NCBI RefSeq assembly: GCF_002802905.1
Contig: NZ_PEBK01000002.1
Location: 124,001 to 188,000, forward strand
Length of the DNA: 64,000 nt
Direction: 5' to 3'
Source of the DNA: Bifidobacterium simiarum
GTDB taxonomy: Bacteria; Actinomycetota; Actinomycetes; Actinomycetales; Bifidobacteriaceae
This document shows, piece by piece, positions 61,564 to 64,000 of the stretch (positions within the stretch are counted from its first letter, which is position 1; every line of letters starts with the position of its first letter). The position numbers and the translations under genes were made by a program. Under the pieces are notes generated by a model, which saw only the letters and a program-made list of their open reading frames with translations, was not told the origin of the DNA and did not search any database.

Positions 61564-63801
61564 ATGGCTCAGATATTCAATGCACCCTCGAAGGCGATCC
61601 TTAAATCGCAGATCGCCGAGCATATCGCGGAGACCCCGAAGGACACCCGCGAAAACCCCAACGCCGCTCACTACGAGCCCCTGCCCCCCGACAGGTTCTT
61701 CGACCGCGAGCTGAGCTGGCTGAAGTTCAACAAGCGCGTTCTGGAGCTTGCCCAGGACGAGACGCTTCCGGTGCTGGAGCGCGCGAACTTCGCCGCCATC
61801 TTCGCGTCCAACCTCGATGAGTTCTTCATGGTCCGCGTGGCCGGCCTCAAGCGCCGCATCGACACCGGCATCGCCGTGCCGAGCGCCAGCGGCCTGAGCC
61901 CGCGCCAGCAGCTGCGCGCGATCTCCGATCAGGCCCACTGCCTGCAGGACGAGCACGCCAACTACATGATCGAGCACATCCTGCCCGATCTCGCCAAGGA
62001 GAACATCGTCCTGCTCAAGTGGAGCCAGCTCACCATCGCCGAGCAGGAGCGCCTGAGCAAGTTCTTCCGTCAGCAGGTCTTCCCCGTGCTGACCCCGCTG
62101 GCCGTGGATCCCGCCCATCCGTTCCCCTACATCTCCGGCAACTCGCTGAACCTCGCCGTGATCGTGGAGAACCCGAACTCCGGCAAGTCGCACTTCGCCC
62201 GCGTGAAGATCCCCGACAACCTGCCCCGACTGGTGGCCGTGGACGACATGACCGATGACGAGGCGTCCGACGTGCGCTACGGCTTCGTGACGATGGAGAA
62301 CCTCATCATCGCCCACCTCGAGGCCCTGTTCCCCGGCATGATCATCAAGGAGGCACGCTCCTTCCGCGTCACCCGTAACGAGGACATCGACGTCGAAGAG
62401 GATGACGCCGAGAACCTGCTCAACGCCATGGAGAAGGAGCTGCTGCGCCGCCGCTTCGGACCGCCGATCCGTCTGGAGCTTTCGCAGAACACCAGCCCGT
62501 TCCTCTCCCAGCTGCTCGCCGACCAGCTCGGCGTGAACGACGAAGAGGTGTACCGTCTGCCCACGCCGCTCGACGCCACGGTGCTGTTCGAGCTCGGCTC
62601 GGTGGATCGTCCGGACCTGAAGTTCCCGAAGTTCGTCCCGACCACCAACCGTCAGATCGCCGAGGTGGAATCCAGCCGCGCCCAGGACATCTTCGCCGCC
62701 ATCCGCGAGCGTGACATCCTGCTGCACCACCCCTACGATTCCTTCTCCACCTCCGTGCAGGCGTTCCTGGCTCAGGCCGCCGCCGATCCGAAGGTGCTGG
62801 CCATCAAGCAGACGCTGTACCGCACCAGCTCCAACTCCCCGATCGTGGACGCGCTGATCGACGCCGCCCACGCCGGCAAGCAGGTGCTGGCGCTGGTGGA
62901 GATCAAGGCCCGCTTCGACGAGGACGCCAACATCGCCTGGGCCCGCAAGCTCGAGCGCGCCGGCGTGCACGTGGTGTACGGCATCGTGGGCCTCAAGACC
63001 CACTGCAAGCTGTCGCTGGTGGTCCGTCAGGAAGCCGATGGCCTGCGTCGTTACTGCCACGTGGGCACCGGTAACTACAACCCGAAGACCGCCCGCATCT
63101 ACACCGATCTCGGTCTGCTCACCTGCGACCCGGTGGTCGGTCAGGATCTGACCCGCCTGTTCAACCAGCTGTCCGGCTACGCTCCGAAGTCGAGCTTCCA
63201 CCGTCTGCTGGTCGCCCCGCGCGGCATCCGCACCGGTCTGATCGAGCGCATCCGTCGCGAGGAGACCGCCGCCCTTGCCGGCAAGCCCGCATGGATCAAG
63301 ATCAAGGTCAACTCCATCGTGGACGAGGCCACCATCGATGCGCTGTACCGCGCCAGCCAGGCCGGCGTGAAGATCGACATCGTGGAGCGTGGCATCTGCT
63401 CGCTCAAGCCCGGCGTCCCCGGCATGAGCGACAACATCCGCGTGCACTCGATCCTCGGCCGCTTCCTGGAGCACAGCCGTATCTACGCCTTCGCGAACTC
63501 GCAGGGCCCGCAGATCGGCGAAGGCCCGGCTTCCGGCCCCGAGGTGTGGATCGGTTCGGCCGACCTGATGCACCGCAACCTCGACCGTCGTGTCGAGGCG
63601 CTGATCCGCGTCACCGCTCCCGAGCAGATCGAGGAGCTCATCAAGTACGTGGATCTGCAGATGGCCGACACCACCAGCAGCTGGCACATGCAGCCCGACG
63701 GCACCTACATCCGTCATTCGACGGATGACGACGGCAAGCCGCTGGTCGATTGCCAGGAGGCTCTGATCAAGAAGCACACCCGTCGTCCGCGTCACAACTG
63801 A
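61564..63801 (+). CDS. ppk1: Polyphosphate kinase 1
   Basis: This enzyme makes polyphosphate from ATP. The 745-aa protein has the four PPK1 domains: N-terminal helical bundle ([17 protein letters not shown], about 46), head domain (about 140-360), and two phospholipase-D-like C-terminal domains. The autophosphorylated His is in [14 protein letters not shown], the second conserved His in [13 protein letters not shown], followed by [13 protein letters not shown] (about 397) and [14 protein letters not shown] near the end are further hallmarks. ATG at 61564 was used; a GTG three codons earlier is possible and neither has a strong ribosome site. Confidence 0.96.
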   Translation: MAQIFNAPSKAILKSQIAEHIAETPKDTRENPNAAHYEPLPPDRFFDRELSWLKFNKRVLELAQDETLPVLERANFAAIFASNLDEFFMVRVAGLKRRIDTGIAVPSASGLSPRQQLRAISDQAHCLQDEHANYMIEHILPDLAKENIVLLKWSQLTIAEQERLSKFFRQQVFPVLTPLAVDPAHPFPYISGNSLNLAVIVENPNSGKSHFARVKIPDNLPRLVAVDDMTDDEASDVRYGFVTMENLIIAHLEALFPGMIIKEARSFRVTRNEDIDVEEDDAENLLNAMEKELLRRRFGPPIRLELSQNTSPFLSQLLADQLGVNDEEVYRLPTPLDATVLFELGSVDRPDLKFPKFVPTTNRQIAEVESSRAQDIFAAIRERDILLHHPYDSFSTSVQAFLAQAAADPKVLAIKQTLYRTSSNSPIVDALIDAAHAGKQVLALVEIKARFDEDANIAWARKLERAGVHVVYGIVGLKTHCKLSLVVRQEADGLRRYCHVGTGNYNPKTARIYTDLGLLTCDPVVGQDLTRLFNQLSGYAPKSSFHRLLVAPRGIRTGLIERIRREETAALAGKPAWIKIKVNSIVDEATIDALYRASQAGVKIDIVERGICSLKPGVPGMSDNIRVHSILGRFLEHSRIYAFANSQGPQIGEGPASGPEVWIGSADLMHRNLDRRVEALIRVTAPEQIEELIKYVDLQMADTTSSWHMQPDGTYIRHSTDDDGKPLVDCQEALIKKHTRRPRHN

Positions 63802-64000
63802 CTCCGTCGGACGGTTGCCCGTATGATGTCACGTATCGGTCGGAATCTCATTTCCATCGGCCGATATGTGGCATGGATCATCAGGTTCGGTCATCGTACC
63901 GAATAGTGGTCCCGACCGATCGGTCGGCGTCGGCAACCGACGTCTAACTTTTGACGGGTGACGGCCGTAGCGTCATGCACGACCCCGGATATCACCGATC
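63802..64000. other. Intergenic end of window
   Basis: The 199 bp after ppk1 show no gene start that I can support. A GACCGATCGGTC palindrome (about 63914-63925) and a CGTCGG-CAA-CCGACG hairpin next to it may belong to a terminator or to the promoter of a gene beyond the window. Confidence 0.4.

Overview
The window looks like chromosomal DNA of a high-GC Actinobacterium, most probably Bifidobacterium or a close relative. Pointers are the GC-rich wobble positions, a Tad/Flp pilus locus with a DUF4244-type pilin, a DUF5701 protein, an aspartokinase split into separate catalytic and ACT-domain genes, a formate/nitrite-family channel and a glycosidase-rich gene stock. The species cannot be fixed from sequence alone. 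I found no rRNA, tRNA, CRISPR array or intact transposon.

Layout. 0-4.7 kb: a secreted DUF5648-repeat protein, leuA, and an AT-richer orphan gene lying between two copies of a 33-bp direct repeat. 4.7-10.3 kb: a LuxR-type response regulator and histidine kinase, divergent from a PspC/LiaF-like membrane protein, so a cell-envelope stress module. 10.3-18 kb: DUF5701, a palindrome-rich spacer, ask-ACT-asd (aspartate-family amino acids), recR and dnaX. 18-21 kb: pabB-pabC (folate). 21-31.5 kb: a plant-glycoside locus with GH1 beta-glucosidase, GH78 alpha-L-rhamnosidase, an MFS transporter, an IclR regulator, a GH43 enzyme and a GH140-like (DUF4038) apiosidase candidate. Repeated operator-like sites TTTCC-N7-GGRAA link three of its promoters. 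31.5-33.4 kb: a BrnT/BrnA-like toxin-antitoxin pair and a formate/nitrite channel. 33.4-38.5 kb: the Tad pilus operon. 38.5-48.7 kb: an amino-acid permease, a DUF4012 envelope protein, an HD hydrolase, a GT2 glycosyltransferase, an FtsX-like permease paired with an ABC protein whose P-loop is degenerate, and a CDF metal exporter. 48.7-54.3 kb: a glutamate-cysteine-ligase-like enzyme, a class II glutamine amidotransferase and a Kup potassium transporter. 54.7-64 kb: tatD, an 828-bp spacer holding two tandem paralogous small transcription units, metG, an AbiEi-like protein, a short LRV-like protein, rsmI and ppk1.

The most unusual element is the metG-tatD spacer. Two minus-strand units share the same architecture: a TTCAG direct repeat with 11-bp period, exactly 32 nt, a TTATAT -10 box, 5 nt, then an ATG that opens a 14- or 27-codon micro-ORF. 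Each continues into a common AACTGAACCC core, a 23-26 nt pure pyrimidine tract (anti-Shine-Dalgarno-like) and a strong intrinsic terminator. I propose a duplicated pair of regulatory RNAs or dual-function leaderless mRNAs under a response regulator. This rests on sequence comparison only.

Most genes are on the minus strand. Plus-strand genes are the AT-rich orphan, the PspC pair, iclR, GH43, the channel, GT2-FtsX-ABC, the AbiEi-like/LRV pair and ppk1.
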